64,000 nt of DNA from CAIWHR01 sp963726775 (GTDB taxonomy: Bacteria; Pseudomonadota; Gammaproteobacteria; Burkholderiales; Casimicrobiaceae): contig CAVSDL010000009.1 in assembly GCA_963726775.1 (NCBI GenBank), forward strand, positions 620,001 through 684,000. The letters run 5' to 3'. Shown here piece after piece: positions 53,890 through 61,992 of the stretch; within the stretch, counting starts at the first letter, position 1, and the number at the start of each line of letters is the position of its first letter. A program made the translations under genes and the position numbers. The notes under the pieces are model-generated. The model had not been told where the DNA came from, did no database searches, and saw only the letters and a list, made by a program, of their open reading frames with translations.

Positions 53890-54930
53890 CTATTTCGGGG
53901 CCTTGAATACCTCGATGTCCCAGCGCGTAAGAAGGCGTTCGCGGCCTTCCTTCGATCCGTATTTGTCGAGATCGATCTTGATCAGCTTCACGTCCGAGGC
54001 CTTGGGCGCCATCGGGTGAATTTGCGCGTTCCTGTTCGACGGGATCTGAAATTTGTTGACGGTGATCGCGACATTCTGGCCCGCGGGCGACAGGACGAAA
54101 TCCATCCATTTCTTCGCGCCCTCGGGGTTTGGCCCGCCCTTGATGATCGCCGACGAGATGATTTCGTAGCCCGTGCCCTCGCAGGGCGCGACGGTCTTGA
54201 TCGGATAGCCCTGGACCGTCTGCGCCACCGAGTCGTGCAGGAACGTGATGCCGATGGTCGTTTCGCCCTTCGCCGCGGCGCGGATGCCCGCGCTGCCCGA
54301 CCGCGTGTACTGGTTGACGTTCTTGTTCATCGCGGCCAGGAACTTGAACCCGTCGTCCTCGCCCATCAGCTGCAGGATGGTCGCGACCATGTTGAACGCC
54401 GTGCCCGACGTCCCGGGGTTTGCCATCTGGATCTCGTTCTTGTACGCGGGATTCGCGAGGTCCTTCCAGCATTTCGGCTCGGGCATCTTGTTCTTCGCCA
54501 GGAGCTCGGTGTTGTAGCCGTAGCCGAGCACGCCGGTGTAGATCGGCGTCTGGAAGTACTTGTTGTCCTCGGCGATTCGCTGCGCCCAGTCATGCAGATC
54601 CGCGACGTTCGGCGACTTGTACGCTTCCAGCAATCCTTCGGCCGCCAGCGCCTTGGCCGACGCCGATTCGGCGGCGTGATAGACGTCGGCGCGGGGATTG
54701 GATTTCTCGGCCCGGATCTGGGCGAGGCTTTCACCGTCCGTGCGGCGGATGAAGACCGCCTTTTGTCCCGTCGTCTTTTCGTACGTAGCCTTCATTGCCT
54801 CGCACCAGTCGACCTCGTAGTTGCACAGCACCGTCACTTCCTGTGCGACGGCCGGCATGGCCAGCACTCCCAGCAGCAAGCCCCCGAACAACGTCAACGC
54901 CGACGCAACCGCACCTCGAAAGCGTTCCAT
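53890..54930 (-). CDS. Iron(III)/phosphonate-type ABC solute-binding protein
   Basis: A 346-residue periplasmic binding protein. The signal peptide covers residues 1-29 (cleavage near AVAQ). The mature protein starts EVTVLCNYEVDWCEAMKATY, and the segments RADVYHAAESASAKALAAEG, GVLGYGYNTELLAKN and the Tyr/Lys residues fit the FbpA/AfuA-like class. Two cysteines (in CNYEVDWC) could form a disulfide. The ligand is not known. It is the first gene of a two-gene unit with the fused permease. Confidence 0.88.
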   Translation of the reverse strand: MERFRGAVASALTLFGGLLLGVLAMPAVAQEVTVLCNYEVDWCEAMKATYEKTTGQKAVFIRRTDGESLAQIRAEKSNPRADVYHAAESASAKALAAEGLLEAYKSPNVADLHDWAQRIAEDNKYFQTPIYTGVLGYGYNTELLAKNKMPEPKCWKDLANPAYKNEIQMANPGTSGTAFNMVATILQLMGEDDGFKFLAAMNKNVNQYTRSGSAGIRAAAKGETTIGITFLHDSVAQTVQGYPIKTVAPCEGTGYEIISSAIIKGGPNPEGAKKWMDFVLSPAGQNVAITVNKFQIPSNRNAQIHPMAPKASDVKLIKIDLDKYGSKEGRERLLTRWDIEVFKAPK

Positions 54931-55062
54931 GCTCTCCTCCCCGTGACCAACGTGATGAACCCGGGCAACGGCGCGACATTAGCACTTGTCGCCGGACAGC
55001 GCGAGCGACGCGCCCCCCGTCCGGTACGCGCGCGGCGCCCGCGCACGAGAGCGGGTCGTGAA

Positions 55063-56316
55063 TCAGGCTGACGCACCGGCGACCGGCGCCTCGACGACGC
55101 CCTCCGCAACCAGGACATCAATGTCGGCGTCGGAGTAACCGTACTCGCGCAGCAATTCCCGCGTGTGCTCGCCCAGGAGCGGCGCCGGGCGCGAGACGCG
55201 CGTCGGCGTCGCGGAAAAGTGCACGGGACAACCGAGCGCCTTGGTCGGCCCCGCCTGCGGATGCACGAGATCCACGACCATGTCCCGCGCCAGCGTCTGC
55301 GGGTGGGTGAGCGCTTCGCCGATCGAGTTCACCGGTCCGGCGGGGACGCCGGCGGCGTCGAAGGCGGCGATCCACTCGGCCTTCGTCCGCATCGACAGCA
55401 CCGCATTCATCGTCGCGGCGAGGGCATCGAGATTCGCCATGCGCGCGGAATTGTTGGTGAAGCGCGGGTCGTCGCGCCATTCCGGGTGGCCCAGTACGTC
55501 GGCAATCCGCTCCCAGTTGGCCTGGTTCGCGCCACCGATGTTGATCCAGCCGTCGCTGGCGCGAAACGCCTGGTACGGCGCGGTCAGCGGATGCGCCGAT
55601 CCGGCGGCGCCGGGCGATACGCCGGTGGCGAAATAGATCGCCGCATGCCAGTAGGTCTGCTGCAGCGCCGCCTCCATCAGCGACGTGTCGACGATCTGAC
55701 CCCTCCCCGTCTGCAGCTTGTGCGCGTACGCGGCGAGGATGCCGACGACCCCGAGGATGCCGGCGTTGATGTCCGCCACCGAATTGCCCGTCTTGGCCGG
55801 CGGGCCGCCGCGCTCGCCGGTGATCGACATCAGGCCGGCGTAGCCCTGCGCGATGAGATCGAAGCCGCCCTTGTCGGCATAGGGTCCGTCGCGCCCATAC
55901 CCGGAGATCGCACAATAGATGAGGCCCGGATTGGCGCGTGCCAGCACGTCGTAGCCGAGGCCCAGCTTCTCGAGCGTCCCGCGCCGGTAGTTCTCCGTCA
56001 GCACGTCGGCGTCACGCACCATGCGCAGCAGGACCTCGCGGCCGCGAGCATGCTTGAGGTTGAGCGCGATGCCCCGCTTGTTGCGATTGAGGATGAGGAA
56101 CGGCGCCGACACGCCGTTGATGCGGGGTTCGCCATAGCCGCGGGAGTCGTCACCGCCGGGCAACTTCTCGACCTTGACGACATCGGCGCCCATGTCGGCG
56201 AGCATCATGCCGCACGTCGGCCCGGCCATGATCTGCGCGAGCTCGAGCACCCGCATTCCGGCGAGGGCGCCGGGGTGGCGCGGCGATTCGGCGCCTCCCG
56301 CTTCGGCCGCGCTCAT
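55063..56316 (-). CDS. Family III CoA-transferase (CaiB/BaiF type)
   Basis: A 417-residue CoA-transferase, which moves CoA between carboxylates through an Asp-linked mixed anhydride. The family N-terminus reads LAGMRVLELAQIMAGPTCGM, then ADMGADVVKVEKLPGGDDSR and GFDLIAQGYAGLMS with the likely catalytic Asp. The start at 56316 overlaps the enoyl-CoA hydratase stop by ATGA; a longer frame to 56400 lies inside that gene. It is the last gene of the TRAP operon and its acceptor is unknown. Confidence 0.92.
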   Translation of the reverse strand: MSAAEAGGAESPRHPGALAGMRVLELAQIMAGPTCGMMLADMGADVVKVEKLPGGDDSRGYGEPRINGVSAPFLILNRNKRGIALNLKHARGREVLLRMVRDADVLTENYRRGTLEKLGLGYDVLARANPGLIYCAISGYGRDGPYADKGGFDLIAQGYAGLMSITGERGGPPAKTGNSVADINAGILGVVGILAAYAHKLQTGRGQIVDTSLMEAALQQTYWHAAIYFATGVSPGAAGSAHPLTAPYQAFRASDGWINIGGANQANWERIADVLGHPEWRDDPRFTNNSARMANLDALAATMNAVLSMRTKAEWIAAFDAAGVPAGPVNSIGEALTHPQTLARDMVVDLVHPQAGPTKALGCPVHFSATPTRVSRPAPLLGEHTRELLREYGYSDADIDVLVAEGVVEAPVAGASA

Positions 56317-57092
56317 CGTCCGACAAACTCCGGCTTGCGCTTGGCGAGAAAGGCGGCGTAACCGAGGCGAAAATCCTCGGTGTCGAAGCAGTCGAAGCAT
56401 TCGTCGTACTCGAGCGCCGCGATCGGCCGCGTGTCGGCAAGCCGGCGGGCGAATTTCTTGTGCCAGCGCGCGGCCAGCGGCGCGCCTTCCGCGATGCGCT
56501 GCGCGGTAGCCAGCGCCTCGGCGGCAACCCGATCGTCGGCAACCACCCGCGTCACCAGGCGCTTATCCCTGGCCTCGCTCGCGTCGAAGATTCGCCCTTC
56601 GAGCAGGATCTCGAGCGCGACGTCGCTCCCCACGAGCCGTACCAGCGGGAGCATTTCCGGGTACGCCATCACGAGACCGAGGTTCTTGATCGGCGCACCG
56701 AAGCGGCTCGACACGCCGCAGATCCGCACATCGCAAAACGCGGCGATCTCGAGGCCGCCGCCCACGCAGATGCCGTGAATCTGCGCGACCAAAGGATGGC
56801 GGCAGGCGGCGAGCGCGGCGGCCGTGGCATGCATCACCCGCCCGTAGTCGATCGCCTGCGCCTTGTTCGCCCGTTCCGTCGCGAACTCCGCGATGTCGTT
56901 GCCGGGCGAGAAGGCCCTCTCGCCGGCCCCGCGCAAGATCACGCAGCGCAGGGCGTCGTCGGCGGACAGCCTGGTCATCGTCTCGCCCAGCGATCGCCAC
57001 ATCGGCTTGGTCAGCGCATTCAGCTTTTCGGGGCGGTTGAGCACCACCGTTGCGATTGCACCGTCCCGCTCGACCGCAATGAGTTCGTTCAT
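56313..57092 (-). CDS. Enoyl-CoA hydratase/isomerase family protein
   Basis: A 259-residue crotonase. Conserved segments are VVLNRPEKLNAL, GERAFSPGNDIAEF and ICVGGGLEIAAFCDVRICG, with an atypical proline in place of the usual Ala-Gly before the oxyanion-hole Asn. It lies 13 bp after the TRAP large permease and overlaps the CoA-transferase start. With the CoA-transferase it suggests CoA-ester based degradation of the imported acid. Confidence 0.9.
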   Translation of the reverse strand: MNELIAVERDGAIATVVLNRPEKLNALTKPMWRSLGETMTRLSADDALRCVILRGAGERAFSPGNDIAEFATERANKAQAIDYGRVMHATAAALAACRHPLVAQIHGICVGGGLEIAAFCDVRICGVSSRFGAPIKNLGLVMAYPEMLPLVRLVGSDVALEILLEGRIFDASEARDKRLVTRVVADDRVAAEALATAQRIAEGAPLAARWHKKFARRLADTRPIAALEYDECFDCFDTEDFRLGYAAFLAKRKPEFVGR

Positions 57093-57105
57093 CGTCCGCT
57101 GCGCC

Positions 57106-58392
57106 TCACCGATAGAAGAAATTGACCAGCCCGAGGCCGGTGATCGGCACGTAGGTGACGAGCAGCAGCACCGCGAGCAGCACGCCCACGAACCATACGT
57201 TCACCCGCGTCACCTCCCAGATCGACACCTTGGCAATGGCGCTCGCGACCATCAGGACGCTCGCGACCGGCGGCGTCTGCTGGCCTATGCCGAGATTGAT
57301 TGTCACAATCAGCCCGAAATGGACCGGATCGATGCCGACGGACTTCACGAGCGGCATCACCACGGGAACGACGAGAATGATCGCCGCCGCCGAATGCAGG
57401 AACATGCCGAGGAACAGGAAAAGCACGTTGAGGAGCGCCAGCACGATCCACTTGTTCTGGGTCAGTTCCGACACCGCCCGCGCGAGCTGCTGCGGCGCCT
57501 GCACCTCGGTGAGGTAGGTCCCGAGCAGCGCGCTGGTCGCCACCAGCAGCATGACGATGGCCGTCTGCACGCCGCCTTCGACCATCGCCCGCCGCAGCTG
57601 CGACATGTCGAGTTCCCGGTAGATGACGAGGCCGACGAACAGCGACGCGAACACCGCCAGCGCCGCACCCTCGGTCGCGGTGACGATGCCGCCGAAGATG
57701 CCACCCAGGATGATCACCGGGAGCAGGAACGCCCACAGCGCCTCGCGCGCGGTCTCGCCGACGCGCCGCAGCGAAAAGGCTGCCTCGCGCGGGAGGTCGT
57801 ACCTGACGGCGAAACGGTGCGCCATCGCCATCAGTGCAACGCCGCCGAGGATGCCCGGAACGATGCCGGCGACGAAGAGCTGCACGACCGACGTTTCCGC
57901 CATCACCGCATAGAGGATCATCGGGATCGACGGCGGAATGATCACGGCGAGGGTGGCGGCCGACGAGCAAACGGCGGCGGCCAGGGGCGCCGGGTAGCCC
58001 TTCGCCTTCATCCCCGGAATCAGGATCGATCCCAGCGCGGCAACGTCGGCGACCGCAGAACCGGAGATCTCCGCGAAGAACATCGACGCGCCGATCGACA
58101 CGTGCGCGAGACCGCCCCGCATCCAGCCGAACAGCGCCGACGCGAACGCGATCAACCGGTTCGAGATCCCCGACGCGTTCATGATCGCGCCGGCCAGGAT
58201 GAACAGCGGAATCGCCAGCAGCGGAAAATTGGTCGCGCCGTTGTAGGCGACGATCGCGAGATTCGGCAGAATCCCGATGCCATGGCTCACCACCATCGCC
58301 ACGACGGCAACGATGCCCAGCGACACGGCAATCGGCACGTTGATCAGTACCAGCGCCAGCACCGCCGCGAACAGCAGCAGCATCACGGACAT
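57106..58392 (-). CDS. TRAP transporter large permease (DctM)
   Basis: A 428-residue multi-pass permease of a TRAP transporter, which imports organic acids using a sodium gradient. Conserved segments are FPLLAIPLFILAGAIMNASG, FFAEISGSAVADVAALGSIL and MILYAVMAETSVVQLFVAGI. The ATG at 58392 (MSVMLLLFAAV) follows AAGGGTGCTCT, within a short repeated leader. A repeat of 416 bp separates it from the small permease gene, unlike the usual tight spacing. Confidence 0.92.
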   Translation of the reverse strand: MSVMLLLFAAVLALVLINVPIAVSLGIVAVVAMVVSHGIGILPNLAIVAYNGATNFPLLAIPLFILAGAIMNASGISNRLIAFASALFGWMRGGLAHVSIGASMFFAEISGSAVADVAALGSILIPGMKAKGYPAPLAAAVCSSAATLAVIIPPSIPMILYAVMAETSVVQLFVAGIVPGILGGVALMAMAHRFAVRYDLPREAAFSLRRVGETAREALWAFLLPVIILGGIFGGIVTATEGAALAVFASLFVGLVIYRELDMSQLRRAMVEGGVQTAIVMLLVATSALLGTYLTEVQAPQQLARAVSELTQNKWIVLALLNVLFLFLGMFLHSAAAIILVVPVVMPLVKSVGIDPVHFGLIVTINLGIGQQTPPVASVLMVASAIAKVSIWEVTRVNVWFVGVLLAVLLLVTYVPITGLGLVNFFYR

Positions 58393-58808
58393 AGAGCACC
58401 CTTGGCGCTGCGCGCCTTCCCGCCAAGCGGGAGCGAGCCCTCCTTCGGGCGGCCGTGCGGAGGGCTCATTGGTGTACCCCCACACTTGCGGCTGCCGCCG
58501 CTGCGCTGCCCCCCAAGGGACGCCCGCGCGAGCAGGGCGAAGCCAAGGACGTCTGCGCGAGCAGGGCGAAGCCAAGGCCCGAAGGGCGCGTCGGCGAGCG
58601 CCGGCGGAGCCCGACGCGAACACGATGCGTCGTACTCGCCGGCAAATGGAGGGCACACCGAAGGGCGCGTCTGCGAGCGCGGGCGGCGGCTGACTCTACG
58701 ACGCAACGCGCGCCCACGACATCGCGGTGGCCGCAGTAATTCGCGACTTGAGGCAGCCCGGCGTCGCTCATCGGGCACCCCTGGCGCTGCGCGCCTTCGG
58801 CGAAGCGT
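58393..58808 (-). repeat. Operon-internal repeat (copy D) between the TRAP permeases
   Basis: This gap holds a related copy of the repeat at 30107. An in-frame 101-codon frame (58466-58771) starts with ATG and ends with TGA overlapping an ATG at 58469; a 28-codon frame from that ATG stops at 58383, overlapping the TRAP large permease start. A 29-bp segment (agcagggcgaagccaagg core) is duplicated at 58529-58580. A 9-bp inverted repeat (58435-58443 / 58459-58467) and a 7-bp one (58401-58407 / 58421-58427) can form hairpins just before the permease start. An almost identical leader ending in ATG occurs before 58771 and before 58392. Confidence 0.75.
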
Positions 58809-59384
58809 TCAATGCAGCCCATCGGACAGCGCGAGATCGGCGGATTTCGGGGGCGGCTGGCGCGCCGCAACGAGGTCGACGAGATGGGTGAACTCCGCGA
58901 CGACGATCAGCGCCGCCGACAACGGGATCACGGATTGCACGACGCTGATCGGAATCCACGGCAGGCTCACCATGTGATCGGTCGCGAGCACCGGCAGCAC
59001 CCACAGGCCTACGGCGCCCAGCAGGAGGAAAAATGCGATCACCAGCGCCTGCGCGGCGATGTTGACGATGCGGCGCGCCCCCCAGGGCATTTTCTCGACG
59101 AGCTCGGGGCACCCGATGTGCGCGCGCTTCACCGACGCCAGCGCGGCGCCGTAGAAGGTGAGCCACGCAAGGAGCACCGAGGCGACTTCGTCGTACCAGG
59201 CGAGCGACTGGCCGAGGGTCCGATAGACCACCCCCAGCGCCACTTCGATGGCCAGGACGATCATCAGCGCCGACACGACCCGTTCGAGCAGCATGCCGTA
59301 CCGCTGGCGGAATCGCGCCGTCGCCGGCGCGACCGGCGCCGATACCCCGGTGCTATTCGACGTATCGCTACCGGACTTGCCCAC
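58809..59384 (-). CDS. TRAP transporter small permease (DctQ)
   Basis: A 191-residue membrane protein with four helices, typical of DctQ: LVIAIEVALGVVYRT-like first helix (ALMIVLAIEVALGVVYRTLG), then LAWYDEVASVLLAWLTFYGA, which is the conserved DctQ block. The start GTG at 59384 shares one base with the binding-protein stop (TAGTG). Its 3' end overlaps the start of a repeat-encoded frame. It partners the large permease. Confidence 0.9.
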   Translation of the reverse strand: MGKSGSDTSNSTGVSAPVAPATARFRQRYGMLLERVVSALMIVLAIEVALGVVYRTLGQSLAWYDEVASVLLAWLTFYGAALASVKRAHIGCPELVEKMPWGARRIVNIAAQALVIAFFLLLGAVGLWVLPVLATDHMVSLPWIPISVVQSVIPLSAALIVVAEFTHLVDLVAARQPPPKSADLALSDGLH

Positions 59385-60397
59385 TACCGCAGCGACACGG
59401 CGCGGTCGATCAGTTCCTTCGCCCCCGGCACTTCCTTGCCGAACTCCTCGTAGATGGGCTTGCTCGCGGAAACAAAGGCTTCCTGATCGACATCGTTCAC
59501 CTGCATGCCCGCCTGCTTCAGCTTTCCGAGCAGGTCGGAGTCATCCCTGGCCGCCGTCTGGTAGACCCAGGCCTGCGTCTCCCTGGCCGTCTCTTCCAGC
59601 GTCTTGCGCACGTCGGCCGGCAATTCGTTCCAGCGCTTGGTGCCCACCGTCAGATAGGCGGGCGTGTAGACATGGCCGGAGAGCGAAAGATATTTCTGCA
59701 CTTCCTGCAGCTTCGCCGAATAGATCTGCGTGAACGGGTTCTCCTCGCCGTCCATCACGCCGGTCTGCAGCGCGGTGAAGAGCTCGGAGAACTTCATCGG
59801 ACTCGGATTGGCCCCATAGGCCTGGAACATCTTGACCCGCCACTTGCCCTCGGGAACGCGCAGCTTGATGCCCTTGAGGTCGGCCGGCACCTTGATCGGG
59901 CGCTTGCTGTTGGTGATGTGCCGGATCCCGTTCTCCCAGACCGCCAACACCGTCAATCCCTTCTTTTCCGCCTCGGGCTCGAGCTTCGGCCAGAAGATCT
60001 CCTTCTCGATCTTCGCCATGTGCGCGCGATCCTTGACGATGTAGGGCATCTCGAAGATGCCGAAGAGATCGACTTCGGAGCTCATCACCGTGGACGGCAA
60101 CGCCATGTCGAGCGTCCCCAGCTTCAGCTTCTGGATCATCTCCTTGTCACCGCCCAGCTGGCTCGAGCCGAAAGTGACGACCTTGACCTTGCCGGCGAGT
60201 TTGGCGTTGGCGCGCTTCGCGAATTCATCGGCGCTGGTCTGGAACAGGGAACCCGGCTCGCCGACGTGGCCGAGCTTGATTTCGATCTGCGCGAATGCCG
60301 AGGTCGCGAACAGGGCCGTGCACAGGGCTGCGGCGATTGCGAATCCGTGCGTAAACGTGGGACCAGCGCACCGCGCGGCCCGGGTGATCTCGATCAT
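59384..60397 (-). CDS. TRAP transporter solute-binding protein (DctP)
   Basis: A 337-residue binding protein of the DctP family. A signal peptide covers about residues 1-37 (AAALCTALFATSAFAQ). The mature region starts IEIKLGHVGEPGSLFQTSAD, and the conserved block LKGIKLRVPEGKWRVKMFQA with the substrate-carboxylate Arg is present, as is FTALQTGVMDGEENPFTQIY. The operon makes the small permease next. The ligand is a carboxylate by family rule; its identity is open. Confidence 0.92.
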   Translation of the reverse strand: MIEITRAARCAGPTFTHGFAIAAALCTALFATSAFAQIEIKLGHVGEPGSLFQTSADEFAKRANAKLAGKVKVVTFGSSQLGGDKEMIQKLKLGTLDMALPSTVMSSEVDLFGIFEMPYIVKDRAHMAKIEKEIFWPKLEPEAEKKGLTVLAVWENGIRHITNSKRPIKVPADLKGIKLRVPEGKWRVKMFQAYGANPSPMKFSELFTALQTGVMDGEENPFTQIYSAKLQEVQKYLSLSGHVYTPAYLTVGTKRWNELPADVRKTLEETARETQAWVYQTAARDDSDLLGKLKQAGMQVNDVDQEAFVSASKPIYEEFGKEVPGAKELIDRAVSLR

Positions 60398-60489
60398 GGT
60401 CGTCTTCCTCCAAACGTGCGTCCGTGTTCCGGGTTCCCGCCGCCGCGCGTTCGGACTGCACGCGGCATCGGGAATCGATTCGAACCTCG

Positions 60490-61695
60490 CTACGCCGCGC
60501 GTGCGAGTCCCGTTGCAACAGGTTCGACAAGATAATCCATCGCGGCCCGGGCACCGCCCTTGCGGTGCGGGACGGCTGCCAGCGCCAGGCCCATCTCGAC
60601 GCCCGCGAGGGTACCGCAGAGCATCAGGTCGTTGAAGAATCCGAGGTGTCCGATGCGGAAGATCTTGCCCGACATCTTGCCGAGCCCCTGCCCGAGCGAC
60701 ATGTCGAAGCGATCGAGCACGACCTTGCGGAATGCGTCGGCATTGTGGCCGTCGGGCATCATCACCCCGGTCAGCGTCGAGCTGTACTCGGCGGGATTCG
60801 CGCACAGAACCTCGAGATCCCACGCCCGCACCGCGCGGCGCGTGGCCTCGGCGAGACGGGCGTGGCGCGCGAACACCCGATCGAGACCCTCGGAGAAAAG
60901 CATATCGAGCGCCTCGTGCAGGCCGTAGAGGAGATTGGTCGCCGGCGTATAGGGAAAATAGCCGGTGGCGTTGATCGCCAGGTGGTCGCTCCAGTCCCAG
61001 TACGCGCGCGGACTGCGGGCGGTCTTCGATGCCGCGAGCGCCTTCGCGCTGATGGCGTTGAAGGCCAGCCCCGGCGGCAGCATCAGCCCCTTCTGCGATC
61101 CGGCCACCGTCACGTCGACGCGCCATTCGTCGTGGCGATAGTCGATCGACGCCAGCGACGAGATCGTGTCGACCATGAACAGCGCCGGATGCGCCGCGCG
61201 ATCGATGGCCTCGCGCACGCCGGCCACGCTGCTCGTCACGCCGGTGGATGTTTCGTTGTGCACGATGCACACCGCCTTGATCGCGTGGCCGCTGTCGGCG
61301 TGCAGACACGCCTCGATCTCTGCCGCAGCCGCGCCGTGGCGCCAGTCGCCGGGCAGAAACTCCACCTTCAGTCCGAGCCGCTCGGCGATGCGTTTCCAGA
61401 GGGTCGCGAAATGCCCCGTTTCCGCCATCAGCACGCGATCTCCGGGCGAAAGCGTGTTGACGAGCGCCGCTTCCCACGCCCCGGTTCCGGAGGACGGGTA
61501 GACGACGACATCGGCCCGGGTCTTGAAAACCTGCTTCATTCCGGCAATGACAGCCTTGGCCAGCGCCGCAAACTCGGGCCCGCGATGATCGATCGTCGGC
61601 TGATCGATCGCGCGCAACACGCGATCGGGTACATTCGTCGGCCCCGGAATCTGCAGGAAATGCCGCCCGGAATGGTGATCGTTGAGCTTCTGCAT
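60490..61695 (-). CDS. Serine-glyoxylate-type aminotransferase (class V)
   Basis: A 401-residue PLP-dependent aminotransferase of the alanine-glyoxylate/serine-pyruvate family. The PLP lysine is in VAGSQKGLMLPPGLAF, the PGPTNVPDRVL start and FMVDTISSLASID phosphate-cup Asp are clear. A strong GGAGG precedes the ATG at 61695 by 6 nt; a GTG at 61713 is in frame. It is the first gene of the operon, 92 bp before the TRAP binding-protein gene. It likely transfers an amino group to glyoxylate or pyruvate from an unknown donor. Confidence 0.9.
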   Translation of the reverse strand: MQKLNDHHSGRHFLQIPGPTNVPDRVLRAIDQPTIDHRGPEFAALAKAVIAGMKQVFKTRADVVVYPSSGTGAWEAALVNTLSPGDRVLMAETGHFATLWKRIAERLGLKVEFLPGDWRHGAAAAEIEACLHADSGHAIKAVCIVHNETSTGVTSSVAGVREAIDRAAHPALFMVDTISSLASIDYRHDEWRVDVTVAGSQKGLMLPPGLAFNAISAKALAASKTARSPRAYWDWSDHLAINATGYFPYTPATNLLYGLHEALDMLFSEGLDRVFARHARLAEATRRAVRAWDLEVLCANPAEYSSTLTGVMMPDGHNADAFRKVVLDRFDMSLGQGLGKMSGKIFRIGHLGFFNDLMLCGTLAGVEMGLALAAVPHRKGGARAAMDYLVEPVATGLARAA

Positions 61696-61992
61696 GGAAC
61701 GCCTCCGGCTCACTGCGGCTGCGCAGGACGCGCTTCGTTCGCGCCGCGACTACAAAATAGCATGGTACCCAATCCGGGGACAGGGCAGGCATCGGGGTGC
61801 TTGGCCCGTGCCATTTCGCTGTCGGCATGCTGGACGGTCACTCGCGCGCCGCGGATTTCAATCGCCGCACCGCGTCGAGGCACCGCCCGTCAGGCGCCGC
61901 CGGCTTAGAATGAGGTTCGGGCCCCAACGCCTCGCTGCCGCGCGCGCCTGCGAAGCGCGGCGGCCGCCCGCGCATTGCTACCCCGACACCCA

